Notes: generated from the letters alone by a model not told the origin. Positions 34,491 through 44,380 are shown, counted from the stretch's first letter. The stretch: DNA of 64,000 bases from Pseudomonas abieticivorans (GCF_023509015.1 NZ_CP094975.1:255501-319500); one strand, 5' to 3'. Numbers and translations are program-made.

Positions 34491-34657
34491 CATGATGCCC
34501 AGCCACGGCCGCATACTCGCCGCGACGACAGATGAAATATCACCGCAACCGTGGACATTTCACCGGGGGCGACGAAACTCAATGGCAGTATGCAGGTCTT
34601 TACTGCGCGGCTCAGGGCGTATTGGCCTGCGTCACCGGTCCCCCAATGGAGAAACAG

Positions 34658-35161
34658 ATGAAAAAAATCATCGCGGCATGCTGCGCATCCTTGATGCTGC
34701 TGGCACCGCTGGCCAGCTATGCTCAACCAGGGCCAGGTGACGGCGGTCAAAATCGACCACCCGGCCAGCAAGGGGGGCCACAGGGCGGCCCGCAGAACAA
34801 TGGCGGCCATCAGCAACAGGGCCGGCCGCCGCAAAATGGAGGGCATCAGCAACAACGCCCACCGCAACAAAACGGTGGCCATCAGCAACAACGTCCACCG
34901 CAACAGTACCGCCCCAACCCCCAGTACAACCGCCCTGGCGACCACGGCCCGCAAGCCGGCATGCCGCGCCCGCACAGCGAATGGCACCGTGGCGGTTATG
35001 CCCCACCGATGTATCGTAACGACCGCTACTGGGTCACCGACTGGCAAGCGCGCCGCCTGCCACCGCCACCGCGTGAACACCGCTGGTTGCGCGTGAACGG
35101 TGACTATGTGCTGGTGGCCATTACCACGGGCGTGATCGTGAATATTCTATCGGGGTATTGA
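34658..35161 (+). CDS. RcnB-family periplasmic protein with glutamine-rich repeats
   Basis: A 167-residue protein with a signal peptide (MKKIIAACCASLMLLAPLASYAQ). A low-complexity region of Gly/Gln/Pro contains three tandem NGGHQQQ(R)PPQ units. The C-terminal RcnB domain (MYRNDRYWVTDWQARRLPPPPREHRWLRVNGDYVLVAITTGVIVNIL) follows. RcnB in E. coli is a periplasmic protein in nickel/cobalt homeostasis; the histidines in the repeats could bind metal. GGAG six bases upstream supports the ATG at 34658 rather than the ATG 12 bases earlier. A strong terminator follows. Confidence 0.8.
   Translation: MKKIIAACCASLMLLAPLASYAQPGPGDGGQNRPPGQQGGPQGGPQNNGGHQQQGRPPQNGGHQQQRPPQQNGGHQQQRPPQQYRPNPQYNRPGDHGPQAGMPRPHSEWHRGGYAPPMYRNDRYWVTDWQARRLPPPPREHRWLRVNGDYVLVAITTGVIVNILSGY
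34799..34906 (+). repeat. Three tandem 36-bp units in the RcnB-like gene
   Basis: Units at 34799-34834, 34835-34870 and 34871-34906 each encode NGGHQQQ plus a proline/glutamine tail. The last two units are nearly identical, which makes copy-number variation by slippage likely. Confidence 0.8.
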
Positions 35162-35191
35162 TCACCCACACCTTGTTGCGAAGTATCGAGA

Positions 35192-35217
35192 AGCCCGGCC
35201 CTGTTGCCGGGCTTTTT
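35192..35217 (+). terminator. Rho-independent terminator after the RcnB-like gene
   Basis: AGCCCGG (35192-35198) and CCGGGCT (35207-35213) form a 7-bp stem with an 8-base loop, followed directly by TTTTT. It lies about 30 bases after the stop codon. Confidence 0.85.
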
Positions 35218-35289
35218 CGTTGTGTGCAGTTGTCCAGCAACCGTACGTTGCACACGGCAGTGCGCTTGGGACGTTGACGGTGCGACCGT

Positions 35290-36063
<774 letters not shown>

Positions 36064-36801
36064 TCAGGACCATGCCCGGCCCAGCAGGCCAAACCCTGCC
36101 AGCGCCAGCAATAGCCATTGGGTGATGCGTGCCGCAGGTTCAGGGCCAATACGCAGGAATAAGCGCTGCCCCAGCCCCAACCCCAACAACAGCGGCAGTA
36201 GCAGGGCCAACGCCTGGCGCGGCGCTTGTGGGCCGATGGCCTGGGCCAGCGCCAACCCCGCCAGGGCCGCCAGGTCGACGGCGAAAAAGAACATGATCAG
36301 GGTGGCCCGCAGAACGCGGGCGCGCAGCCCGCAGTGGCTGAGCCAGGCCACCACCAACGGCCCGCCGATGGAGAATGCGGCGATCAGCGCGCCACTGCTG
36401 CCACCCACCAGGATCGCAGCCAGCGGCCCACGGCCCATGGGCAGGGCCACCCGCGCCAGCCCCAGCAACGCCAGGGCCGCCACCAGCAGGTACACACCCA
36501 GGCTCAGCCAATCGCTGTTAAGGCCGGTCAGCACACCGATGCCCAACGGCACCCCGCATGCCGCCGCCAGCAACACCCGGCGCAACAGTCGATAATCGGC
36601 TTCGGCGATGGCGCTGCGCAGCAACATGACGCTGGAGGCGACTTCAAGGCACAACACCACCGGCACCGCGTCACGCAGCGAGCCGAGCATGGCCAGGCCA
36701 ACCACGGCAATGGCCGCGAACCCGAAGCCGGTCAAGCCCCGCACCACCGCAGCCACTACTACACACAGCGCACTCAAGGCCCAGCTCAATTCAGCGTTCA
36801 C
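36064..36801 (-). CDS. tauE: TauE/SafE family sulfite/organosulfonate exporter
   Basis: A 245-residue TSUP membrane protein with about eight hydrophobic helices. Each half begins with a family-type glycine-rich element: VVRGLTGFGFAAIAVVGLAML in the first and VGGSSGALIAAFSIGGPLVVAWL in the second. The true start is GTG at 36801, with AAAGGAG seven bases upstream; the frame extending to 36906 is not protein-like. TSUP members export sulfite or sulfonates produced in taurine breakdown. A TauR-like direct repeat lies in its promoter, mirrored by one in front of the divergent aminotransferase gene. The product is inferred from family plus regulation. Confidence 0.82.
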   Translation of the reverse strand: MNAELSWALSALCVVVAAVVRGLTGFGFAAIAVVGLAMLGSLRDAVPVVLCLEVASSVMLLRSAIAEADYRLLRRVLLAAACGVPLGIGVLTGLNSDWLSLGVYLLVAALALLGLARVALPMGRGPLAAILVGGSSGALIAAFSIGGPLVVAWLSHCGLRARVLRATLIMFFFAVDLAALAGLALAQAIGPQAPRQALALLLPLLLGLGLGQRLFLRIGPEPAARITQWLLLALAGFGLLGRAWS

Positions 36802-36853
36802 GCGGCGCTCCTTTGACAATGGCGCCACTCTAGTCAGCGCCCCTGTCGAGCCT

Positions 36854-36885
36854 TTAGAGCCAGTCGGGCATTTCGATGGGTCCAG
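36854..36885 (-). promoter_or_regulatory. TauR-like operator in front of tauE
   Basis: On the minus strand CTGGACCCAT (36885-36876), a 12-base spacer, then CTGGCTCTAA (36863-36854). The same geometry is found before the aminotransferase gene and tauA. Confidence 0.6.
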
Positions 36886-36896
36886 TGCCTGCCTAA

Positions 36897-36928
36897 CTGG
36901 CTCCATCGAAAAGCCGATCTGGATCTAA
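36897..36928 (+). promoter_or_regulatory. TauR-like operator in front of the aminotransferase gene
   Basis: CTGGCTCCAT (36897-36906), a 12-base spacer, then CTGGATCTAA (36919-36928). The element CTGGATCTAA is identical to that in the tauA promoter and one base from the TauR half-site CTGGACYTAA known from Rhodobacter, as I recall it. Confidence 0.62.
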
Positions 36929-36943
36929 GCAGCCCGGGGTTGC

Positions 36944-38308
36944 ATGACTAGGCTGCTGGCAACCGGCGAATCTGCGCCCGACCCCAGGAGTGACCCATGG
37001 CAACGAACACTCGACCACCAATGGATGCCCTTTACCGACAACCGCGAATTCCAGCGCGCCCCACAATTGTTCGTACGTGCCGAGGGCGTGCGCTACTGGA
37101 CCGCCGAGGGCCGCGAACTGCTCGATGGCAGTTCCGGGCTGTTCTGCAGCGCGGCCGGGCATGGTCGCACCGAGATCGCAGAAGCGGTGTGCAAGCAACT
37201 CTTGACGCTGGACTTCACCCCGCACTTCCAGCGCGCTTCGCCGCTGTCCTTCGAACTGGCCGAACGCTTGAGCGAACTGCTGCCCAAGGGGCTTGATAAA
37301 CTGTTTTTCACCAACTCAGGATCCGAGTCTGTGGACAGTGCCATGAAAATCGCCCTGGCCTACCACCGTGCTCGCGGCCAGGCTCAGCGCACCCGCTTCG
37401 TCTCGCGGGAATGGGCCTACCATGGGGTCAATTTCGGCGGCGTGGCGCTGTCCGGGATGATGCGCAACCGCCAGGCATTTGCCACCGGCGGCCTGCCCCA
37501 CGTCAGCCACATGCGCCACACCTGGCAGGAACAGCAGCGCTACCAACTGGGTGAGCCGGCCCAGGGCGAAGACCTGGCCTGCGACCTTGAACGCATCATC
37601 GCCACCCACGGCGCCGACAGCATTGCCGCCTGTTTTGTCGAACCGATCGCCGGCTCCATCGGCGTCTACGTGCCTCCGGCCGGCTACCTCAAGCGCCTGC
37701 GCGATATCTGCGACACGCACGGCATCCTGTTGGTGTTCGACGAAGTGATCACCGGTTTCGGCCGCACCGGCGAGGCTTTCGCGGCGCAGAGCTTCGCGGT
37801 CAAACCGGACATCATCACCATGGCCAAAGCCTTGACCAACGGCGCCGTACCAATGGGCGCGGTCGCGGTCGACCAGTCGATCTATGAAACCGTGGTGGCT
37901 GCAAGCCAAGGCCAGGGGCCAGAGCTGTTTCACGGCTACACCTACTCTGGCCACCCGGTGGCCTGCGCGGCGGCATTGGCGTCATTGAATATCTACCGTG
38001 ACGAAGACTTGTTCGGCCGCGGTCGACAGTTGGCGCCGCACTTTCTGGAGTCACTGAGCGGCCTGCGTGGCCTGCCGCACGTCAGCGACCTGCGCGGCTA
38101 CGGCCTGCTCAGTGGCATCCAGTTGACCCCCGGCGCCACGCCAGGGGCCAAGGGCGCCCAGGTGCAACGCGCGCTGTATGACGCCGGCCTGCATGTGAAG
38201 ACCACCGGCGACGCAATCATATTCGCCCCGGCACTGGTGGCCAGCCGCAGCGAAGTGGATGCGATGTTCGAGATACTCAAGGCCACCTTGGCCTGTGAAA
38301 CGCTTTAA
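36944..38308 (+). CDS. Class III aminotransferase, omega-amino acid/taurine:pyruvate type
   Basis: A PLP-dependent aminotransferase of up to 454 residues. Diagnostic blocks are LDHQWMPFTDNREFQ, GSSGLFCSAAGHGR, FFTNSGSESVDSAMKIALAY, CFVEPIAGSIGV, LLVFDEVITGFGRTGEAF and the PLP lysine in TMAKALTNGAVPMGA. It should transfer the amino group of taurine, beta-alanine or a similar omega-amino acid to pyruvate. The N-terminus is uncertain: the best ribosome site (AGGAG) serves an ATG at 36997 in a different frame reading MATNT, so a small indel near 37009 may have broken the original start. It is flanked by TauR-like, TauABC and TauE genes and carries the same operator. Confidence 0.85.
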   Translation: MTRLLATGESAPDPRSDPWQRTLDHQWMPFTDNREFQRAPQLFVRAEGVRYWTAEGRELLDGSSGLFCSAAGHGRTEIAEAVCKQLLTLDFTPHFQRASPLSFELAERLSELLPKGLDKLFFTNSGSESVDSAMKIALAYHRARGQAQRTRFVSREWAYHGVNFGGVALSGMMRNRQAFATGGLPHVSHMRHTWQEQQRYQLGEPAQGEDLACDLERIIATHGADSIAACFVEPIAGSIGVYVPPAGYLKRLRDICDTHGILLVFDEVITGFGRTGEAFAAQSFAVKPDIITMAKALTNGAVPMGAVAVDQSIYETVVAASQGQGPELFHGYTYSGHPVACAAALASLNIYRDEDLFGRGRQLAPHFLESLSGLRGLPHVSDLRGYGLLSGIQLTPGATPGAKGAQVQRALYDAGLHVKTTGDAIIFAPALVASRSEVDAMFEILKATLACETL

Positions 38309-39798
38309 ACCCACTCGGGTTGATGCAGTTCACGCCATGCCTGCCCCAGGGCAGCAATGCCCGCCTCGATCTGGTCTTCGGCAATGGCGCCGAAGCCCAG
38401 GCGAAAATGGCAGACCGGGCGGCCTTCACCCAGAAAGTGAATGTCACCCGGCTCGATCAATACCCCCCGCCGCGCCACCTGGCGTTGCAGCGCCCAGGCG
38501 TCCAGCCACGCAGGCCCCGTGACCCAGATCGACGAGCCTCCCGCCATGCCGCTGGCGTGGCATTGCGGCAAGTGCTCGGCCAGTGCACGGCTGATTACCC
38601 GCCACTTGCGCGCCAGCCGGTCACGCAGTCGCCGAGCATGGGCATCGTAGTGCCCCATGGCCAAAAACAACGCGAGGATGCGCTGGTTGTTCGACGGTGG
38701 GTGACGGTACATGTAGCGGCGCAATGCACGCAGTTCATGGACCAATTCGTCATCGGCGACAATGAACCCCAGGCGCACCCCCGGTAACAGGCTTTTGGTC
38801 AGGCTGCCCAGGTAGACCACCCGTCCACTGTCGTCATAACTCTTGAGCGCCGGGTGGTTACTGCCCAGAAAGTTCTGCTCGCTTTCGTAGTCGTCCTCGA
38901 TGATCAAAAAGTCATGTTCGCGGGCACTGGCCAACAGCTCCAGGCGCCGATAAAGCGGCATCGTGACCCCGGTCGGTGACTGATGGCTGGGCGTACAGAA
39001 CAGCATCTCGCAGCCCTGCAACTGCTCGCTCACCACCAAGCCCTGGCGGTCGATTCGCAATGCGCGCAAGTCGCAGCCGCTCAAGCTGAAAATGTTGCGT
39101 GCATCGACGTAGCCCGGGTCTTCCAGGCCCATTACCAGGCCTGGCCGGCCCAGCAGGCGGGCCAGCATGTACAGCGAGTTCTGCGTACCGATGGTTACCA
39201 ACACCTGCTCGGGACGCGCCTTGATGCCGCGCTTGGGCAGCACGCGCGCAATGATCTGATCCACCAGCAGTGGGTCATCGAGCATGACCTGGTCGTCAAC
39301 CCAGCTGCGCATGTGCGCCCCGCTGGCGGCGATGCGCGCACAATCGCGCCAGCGCGCGGCGGTCTGTTCGTCGGCCTCCACCTGCCCGTAGATAAAGGGG
39401 TAGCGATAGTCCCGCCAATTGCGCGGTTTGACGATGGCACGCATCTGCGCCGACTCGGTCTGCAACCGCCGCTCCCAGTTCGGGGCATGGTCCGGCCGTT
39501 CGAACAAGGTCTGCGCGCGCGGCCGCAGGCTGATGTTGAGCTGCTGGCGCAAAAATTTTTCATTGATGAAATAACCGCGGCGATCCGACGGCGTGAGGTA
39601 GCCGTCCTGGACCAGTTGTTCGTAAACCAGCACCACGGTGTTGCGCGACACCTTGAGCAGTTCACACAATTTGCGCGACGAAGGCATGGCGTCACTGGGC
39701 GCCAGGGCCCCATCGAGGATGGCATTGAGCAAGCTTTCGCGCAGTTGCTCCTGCAGGCCGCGCCCCGCTTCGAAGGGTCGGAAATAACGCTCCAACAT
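38305..39798 (-). CDS. tauR: MocR family regulator (TauR-like GntR/aminotransferase fusion)
   Basis: A 497-residue protein with a GntR winged helix at residues about 10-80 (LRESLLNAILDGALAPSDAMPSSRKLCELLKVSRNTVVLVYEQL) joined to a fold-type I aminotransferase domain. This domain has RYPFIYGQVE, CTPSHQSPTGVTMP, IIEDDYESE and the PLP lysine in LGSLTKSLLPGVRLG. TauR of this class activates taurine genes when PLP and taurine are bound. It is convergent with the aminotransferase gene (stops overlap by four bases) and divergent from tauA, with a shared control region bearing a TauR-like box. Its role as regulator of all three boxes is an inference from position. Confidence 0.88.
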   Translation of the reverse strand: MLERYFRPFEAGRGLQEQLRESLLNAILDGALAPSDAMPSSRKLCELLKVSRNTVVLVYEQLVQDGYLTPSDRRGYFINEKFLRQQLNISLRPRAQTLFERPDHAPNWERRLQTESAQMRAIVKPRNWRDYRYPFIYGQVEADEQTAARWRDCARIAASGAHMRSWVDDQVMLDDPLLVDQIIARVLPKRGIKARPEQVLVTIGTQNSLYMLARLLGRPGLVMGLEDPGYVDARNIFSLSGCDLRALRIDRQGLVVSEQLQGCEMLFCTPSHQSPTGVTMPLYRRLELLASAREHDFLIIEDDYESEQNFLGSNHPALKSYDDSGRVVYLGSLTKSLLPGVRLGFIVADDELVHELRALRRYMYRHPPSNNQRILALFLAMGHYDAHARRLRDRLARKWRVISRALAEHLPQCHASGMAGGSSIWVTGPAWLDAWALQRQVARRGVLIEPGDIHFLGEGRPVCHFRLGFGAIAEDQIEAGIAALGQAWRELHQPEWV

Positions 39799-39879
39799 GG
39801 TTCCTGCTCCGTGGCCGGCGCCCCCTTATGGCGCGCCTGGTTTGCTGCATGCCTTGCCCCGCAAGGCCCCGCCCGGCCT

Positions 39880-39911
39880 CTGGTACCAAAGGCCGGGGCA
39901 ACTGGATCTAA
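39880..39911. promoter_or_regulatory. TauR-like operator between tauR and tauA
   Basis: CTGGTACCAA (39880-39889), a 12-base spacer, then CTGGATCTAA (39902-39911). The first element is close to a palindrome (TTGGTACCAG on the other strand), so it may serve both divergent promoters. Confidence 0.6.
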
Positions 39912-39977
39912 AGCAAGCGGCGGGCCGCCTCTAGGATGGGTTGCGCAGTCAATGCATTCCCCTATCGGAGTTTCATC

Positions 39978-40991
39978 ATGCTCAAGCCCCTGCAATGGAT
40001 TCGACGCTCCCTGCTGTTGCCCTTTACCGTGCTGACCCTGGGCCTTGCCGCCAATGCCCAGGCACAGACGGTGACCATCGGGGTACAAAGCATGTTTGCG
40101 CCCTGGAAGAACGCCATCGCCCAAAAGCAGTTCGAGAAGGCTACCGGTTGGGACATCAAGTGGCGCAACTTCGACAGCGGCGGTGACGTGATGATGGCCA
40201 TGGCCTCAGGCGACGTGCAGATCGGTGTGGCCGGCAGCAGCCCGATCGCGGCCGCCGTGAGCCGAGGGGTGGACGCCCAGCTGTTCTGGATCCTGGACAA
40301 CATCAACGACGCTGAAGCCCTGGTGGTGCGCGATGGCAGCGGCATCGTCGCGCCCCAGGACCTGGCCGGCAAGACCCTGGCGGTGCCCTTCGTCTCCACC
40401 ACCCACTTTCATGCGCTGTTTGCCCTGGAGCAATTCGGCCTGAGCGGCAAGGTCAAGGTCATCAACCTGCAACCCTCGGACATCCCGGCGGCCTGGGCAC
40501 GGGGCGACATCGACGCCGCGTTCATCTGGGACCCGGCGCTGGGTAGGCTCAAACAAACCGGCCACGTGCTGCTGACGTCGGGCCAATTGACCCAGTGGGG
40601 CAAGGCCACCTTCGACGGCATCGTGGTAGACCGTAAGTTTGCCGCTGCCAACGCGGCCGGCATGCAGGCCTTGACCCAGGTCTTGCAAGCCAGCACGGCC
40701 GACTACGTGCAGGCCCCCAAAAGCTGGACCGCCGACTCGCCACAGGTGATTAACGTGGCCCGCCAATCGGGCGCCAAGCCCGACGACGTTCCGCCGGTGC
40801 TGGCTTTGTACCAATTCCCGCTGGCTGCCGAACAGGCCGGCAACAACTGGTTGGGCGATGGCAAGGACGGCGGCGCCGCCAAGGCCCTGGCAGCCACGGC
40901 GGCCTTCCTCAAGGACCAGAAGAAAATCCCGGCGGTGCTGCCCGACTACAGCGTGGCGATCAACCCCAGCTTCGTCCAGGCGGCGCAGTGA
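39978..40991 (+). CDS. tauA: Taurine ABC transporter, substrate-binding protein
   Basis: A 337-residue periplasmic protein with a signal peptide ending in NAQAQT. Strong TauA hallmarks follow: [80 protein letters not shown] and VLPDYS near the end. GGAG before the ATG at 39978 supports this start. It delivers taurine or a close sulfonate to TauBC. It is divergent from the TauR-like gene. A stable hairpin at 41003-41021 after the stop probably keeps its mRNA more abundant than that of the following genes. Confidence 0.9.
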   Translation: MLKPLQWIRRSLLLPFTVLTLGLAANAQAQTVTIGVQSMFAPWKNAIAQKQFEKATGWDIKWRNFDSGGDVMMAMASGDVQIGVAGSSPIAAAVSRGVDAQLFWILDNINDAEALVVRDGSGIVAPQDLAGKTLAVPFVSTTHFHALFALEQFGLSGKVKVINLQPSDIPAAWARGDIDAAFIWDPALGRLKQTGHVLLTSGQLTQWGKATFDGIVVDRKFAAANAAGMQALTQVLQASTADYVQAPKSWTADSPQVINVARQSGAKPDDVPPVLALYQFPLAAEQAGNNWLGDGKDGGAAKALAATAAFLKDQKKIPAVLPDYSVAINPSFVQAAQ

Positions 40992-41002
40992 CCCAAAGCC
41001 CC

Positions 41003-41021
41003 GGGCGGCCGAGCGCCGCCC
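41003..41021 (+). other. Hairpin between tauA and tauB
   Basis: GGGCGGC-CGAGC-GCCGCCC is a perfect 7-bp stem without a T-run. Such elements after binding-protein genes commonly protect the upstream message and reduce read-through. Confidence 0.5.
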
Positions 41022-41038
41022 CCAACCAGGAGACAGCC

Positions 41039-41878
41039 ATGGGCCTGAGCCTGAAAATACATGACGTTTCGGTGCACTACCCGGGACAGAAAAAAAGCCC
41101 ACCGGTGACGGCGCTCTCCGGGGTGAACCTGGACATCGCCAGCGGCGACTTCGTGGTCGCCCTGGGCGCATCAGGGTGTGGTAAGACCACCTTGCTTAAC
41201 CTGATGGCCGGCTTCATTCAACCCAGCACTGGCCTGATCACCCTGGGCGACTTCCAGGGCCAGGTCCCGCAGCAGACTTCCCGGGCCGCGCAGTTGCGCG
41301 ACCAGGTCAGCGGGCCAGGCGCCGAGCGCGGGGTGGTGTTCCAGAAACACGCGCTGCTGCCCTGGCTCAACGTGCTCGACAACGTCGCCTTCGGCCTGAA
41401 ACTGCGTGGTGTGGCCCGCGCCGAGCGCGAAGGGCGAGCGCGGCACTTCCTGCAACTGACAGGCCTGGCCGACTTCGCCGGGCATGCCGTGTACCAGCTT
41501 TCCGGCGGCATGCAGCAACGGGTCGGCATCGCCCGGGCGCTGACCAACGACCCGCAAATGCTGCTGCTTGACGAGCCCCTCGGCGCCCTCGATGCATTGA
41601 CCCGCGAACGCCTGCAGGAACTGATCCTGCAGATCTGGGAGCGCACGGGCAAGATGATGTTTTTCATTACCCACGACGTCGAGGAAGCGCTGTTCATGGC
41701 CACGCGGTTGATCATCATGTCGCCGCGCCCGGGGCGCATCACCCACGAGTTTGCGCTCGACTTCGGTCGGCGCTTCCTCGCGGGCCAGGACGCCCGCGCG
41801 GTGAAATCCAGCCCGGACTTCATTGCCTTGCGCGAGCAGGTGCTGAGCATTATCCACGGTGATGAGGAAGCCGCATGA
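41039..41878 (+). CDS. tauB: Taurine ABC transporter, ATP-binding protein
   Basis: A 279-residue ATPase. Walker A is [10 protein letters not shown], the Q-loop [15 protein letters not shown], the signature [15 protein letters not shown], Walker [12 protein letters not shown] and the switch region [11 protein letters not shown]. The motifs and length fit the nitrate/sulfonate/taurine class. An insertion of about 20 residues ([18 protein letters not shown]) sits before the Q-loop. AGGAGA precedes the ATG at 41039. Its stop overlaps the tauC start. Confidence 0.92.
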   Translation: MGLSLKIHDVSVHYPGQKKSPPVTALSGVNLDIASGDFVVALGASGCGKTTLLNLMAGFIQPSTGLITLGDFQGQVPQQTSRAAQLRDQVSGPGAERGVVFQKHALLPWLNVLDNVAFGLKLRGVARAEREGRARHFLQLTGLADFAGHAVYQLSGGMQQRVGIARALTNDPQMLLLDEPLGALDALTRERLQELILQIWERTGKMMFFITHDVEEALFMATRLIIMSPRPGRITHEFALDFGRRFLAGQDARAVKSSPDFIALREQVLSIIHGDEEAA

Positions 41879-42744
41879 GCCTGTTCGACGATAAGCAACG
41901 CCATGCCGTTTTGCGCGCCTTCAATGAACTGCGCCGGGCCGCACCCGCGCGCCCTGGCGAACAGTACGGGGCGCCCGGCAATGGCTCCAGCCTGGTGCTC
42001 AGCCTGGTGACGATCGGGGTGATGCTGGCCGCCTGGTACCTGGCGACCAACGCGAACTGGATCAAGCCGCTGTTCCTGCCTTCACCCCAGGCGGTGTGGG
42101 CGCAGTTCGTGAATGTGGCCGGCGAAGGCTTTGCCGATGCCACCCTGCTCAGCCACATCGGCTGGAGTGCTCTGCGGGTATTCGGCGCGTTTGTGTTGGC
42201 CGTGCTGACGGCCATTCCGATCGGCATCCTGATGGGCGTCAACCGTGTGGCCCGGGGCATCTTTGATCCGTTGGTAGAGTTTTATCGGCCGTTGCCGCCG
42301 CTGGCGTACCTGCCGCTGGTGGTGATCTGGATGGGTATCGGCGAAGGCTCCAAGGTGCTGCTGATCTACCTGGCGATGTTCGCCCCCTTGGCACTCAGCG
42401 CCCGTGCCGGGGTCAAGTCGGTGGCCATCGAGCAGATCCACGCGGCCTACTCCATGGGCGCCAGCCGCGGCCAGGTGCTGCGCCACGTGATCATGCCGGC
42501 GGCCCTGCCCGAGGTGCTCACCGGCATGCGCATCGCCATCGGCTTCGGCTGGACCACCCTGGTGGCCGCCGAAATGGTCGCCGCCACGGCGGGGCTGGGT
42601 TTCATGGTGCTGACCGCGTCCAAGTTCATGGCCACGGACGTGGTGATCATGGGCATCCTGGTGATCGGCGCGATGGCCCTGTTGTTCGACCTCGGCATGC
42701 GTTGGCTGGAACGCCGGCTGGTGCCGTGGAAAGGCAAGGTGTGA
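41875..42744 (+). CDS. tauC: Taurine ABC transporter, permease
   Basis: A 289-residue inner-membrane protein of the SsuC/TauC class with six hydrophobic segments. It has the EAA loop [52 protein letters not shown]. The N-terminal 40 residues are polar and cytoplasmic. It overlaps tauB by ATGA. Together with TauA and TauB it would import taurine or a related sulfonate for the aminotransferase encoded on the far side of the regulator. Confidence 0.92.
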   Translation: MSLFDDKQRHAVLRAFNELRRAAPARPGEQYGAPGNGSSLVLSLVTIGVMLAAWYLATNANWIKPLFLPSPQAVWAQFVNVAGEGFADATLLSHIGWSALRVFGAFVLAVLTAIPIGILMGVNRVARGIFDPLVEFYRPLPPLAYLPLVVIWMGIGEGSKVLLIYLAMFAPLALSARAGVKSVAIEQIHAAYSMGASRGQVLRHVIMPAALPEVLTGMRIAIGFGWTTLVAAEMVAATAGLGFMVLTASKFMATDVVIMGILVIGAMALLFDLGMRWLERRLVPWKGKV

Positions 42745-42790
42745 GCGCTAAGCCAGCCCCCCACGTAGCGCCGAACAGAGTCCTGGGTTA

Positions 42791-42818
42791 GGCTCTGTCT
42801 GAAATCTTAAACAGAGCC
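42791..42818. other. Inverted repeat between tauC and the second MocR gene
   Basis: GGCTCTGT (42791-42798) and ACAGAGCC (42811-42818) form an 8-bp perfect inverted repeat with a 12-base loop. It may be a tauC terminator or an operator of the following regulator, and no T-run helps decide. Confidence 0.45.
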
Positions 42819-42859
42819 GCGGGTGGCGGGCATCGCCATCATCATTGATGTAAGGCCCC

Positions 42860-44380
42860 GTGAACAAGACCCTGACACGCGCCGGTAAGCACGACTTGAT
42901 GTGGCGCCAACTGTTGCCCAAAACCCGACGTGACGACGAGCCGCTGCAGGTGCAACTGTGCACCGCCTTCGTCACGGCAATCCTGGACGGCCGGCTGCCC
43001 GCCGGCACGCGCCTGCCTTCGGGCCGGGACTTGGCGCAACTGACGGGTGTTTCCCGCAACACCGCCGTGCTGGTCTACGAGCGGTTGAGCTGCGAGGGCT
43101 ATATTGAGTCCCGCCTGCGCGATGGCTTTTTTGTCAGCGCCGATATTACCCCGACCCAGGTCGCCCATGAACCCGCGCCCGCCACCAGCGCGTTGCCCGA
43201 TTGGGGCCACCGCCTCAAGGCCATGGACCAGAGCGTGGCGTGGGCCGACCGCCCCACCGTTTGGCGGCGGGTGCGCTATCCGTTTGTTTACGGGCAATTC
43301 GACCCGCGCCAATTTCCCCTTTCGCAGTGGCGCCAGTGCAACCGTCAGGCAAACGAGCGCAAGGCCGTCGACCGTTGGTGGCAGGAAGGCGAACAGGTGG
43401 CCAGCGCGCAACTGATCGACCAACTCATCCGCCGGGTACTGCCGCGCCGTGGCATTGCCGCCACTGGCGAGCAAGTGCTGCTGACCCTGGGCCGCCAGCA
43501 AAGCTTCTACCTGCTGGCCCGGCTGCTGGTGCGCGAGGGTGTCAGCGTCGCCGTCGAAGACCCCGGCTACATGGACCCGCGCAACGTCTTTGCCTACAAC
43601 GGTGCCAGGATCGTGCCGTTGCCAGTGGACGAGCAAGGCGTGGTGCCGAGCGCACATTACGCTGGGTGTGACTACCTGTATTGCACGCCTGCCTACCAGT
43701 GCCCAACCGGGGTCACCTTGAGCGCGCAACGCCGGGCCACCTTACTGAGCCTGGCCGCGCAACACGATCAGGTGATCATCGAGGACGATGACGACCCCGA
43801 AACCCAATACGACGGCCAGGCATTGCCAGCGCTCAAGGCGCTGGACCGCCATGACCGGGTCATCTACCTCAGCAGTCTGTCCAAACTGTTGTCACCGGGG
43901 TTGTGCATCGGTTACATCGTCGCCCCGGCGCCGGTCATCGAACGACTGCGCCAACTGCAACGGATGATGATCCGGCAGATCCCCGGCAACAACCAGGTGA
44001 CCGCAGCGCTGTTCATCGAGCAGGGCCACTACGACCGGTTGCTGCAACAGGCCCGCGAAAAACTGGCGCAGCGCGCCGCATTGATCACCCGCGCGCTGCG
44101 CGAATACCTGCCCCAGGCAAGCTTTATCCCCCCCACTGGCGGCGCCACGCTCTGGTTGCAACTGCCCCATTGCCATGACCTGACGCAGCTGTACGGCGAA
44201 GGGTTGGCCAAGGGCGTGTTGTTTGATCCTGGCAATGCATTTTACCTGGCCGCCGAAACCGGCAAGGCCAACCCGGCCCTGCGCCTGGGGTTCGGCTCGA
44301 TTGACATGGATGCCATCGTGCCCGGCATCCAGGAATTGGCCCGGGTGATAACCGCCCATTGGCAGCGTCACAAACGCTGA
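42860..44380 (+). CDS. MocR family regulator (GntR/aminotransferase fusion), second copy
   Basis: A 506-residue homologue of the TauR-like protein. The winged helix (LCTAFVTAILDGRLPAGTRLPSGRDLAQLTGVSRNTAVLVYERL) is followed by RYPFVYGQFD, CTPAYQCPTGVTLS and the PLP lysine in LSSLSKLLSPGLCIGYI. At the usual DDY site it reads IIEDDDDPETQ, so the PLP-contacting tyrosine is replaced by aspartate. The start is GTG with TAAGG upstream. It precedes an OprB-like porin, amidase and MFS operon that carries a box with the same CTGG-N12 geometry, and it probably regulates that operon. Confidence 0.86.
   Translation: MNKTLTRAGKHDLMWRQLLPKTRRDDEPLQVQLCTAFVTAILDGRLPAGTRLPSGRDLAQLTGVSRNTAVLVYERLSCEGYIESRLRDGFFVSADITPTQVAHEPAPATSALPDWGHRLKAMDQSVAWADRPTVWRRVRYPFVYGQFDPRQFPLSQWRQCNRQANERKAVDRWWQEGEQVASAQLIDQLIRRVLPRRGIAATGEQVLLTLGRQQSFYLLARLLVREGVSVAVEDPGYMDPRNVFAYNGARIVPLPVDEQGVVPSAHYAGCDYLYCTPAYQCPTGVTLSAQRRATLLSLAAQHDQVIIEDDDDPETQYDGQALPALKALDRHDRVIYLSSLSKLLSPGLCIGYIVAPAPVIERLRQLQRMMIRQIPGNNQVTAALFIEQGHYDRLLQQAREKLAQRAALITRALREYLPQASFIPPTGGATLWLQLPHCHDLTQLYGEGLAKGVLFDPGNAFYLAAETGKANPALRLGFGSIDMDAIVPGIQELARVITAHWQRHKR

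Noticed and set aside
34799..34906. CRISPR-like repeat array
   Set aside because: The repeats are in frame, encode a glutamine-rich protein segment and have no unique spacers.
36802..36906. N-terminal extension of the TauE frame to 36906
   Set aside because: GTG at 36801 has AAAGGAG seven bases upstream and the extension covers the operator repeats.
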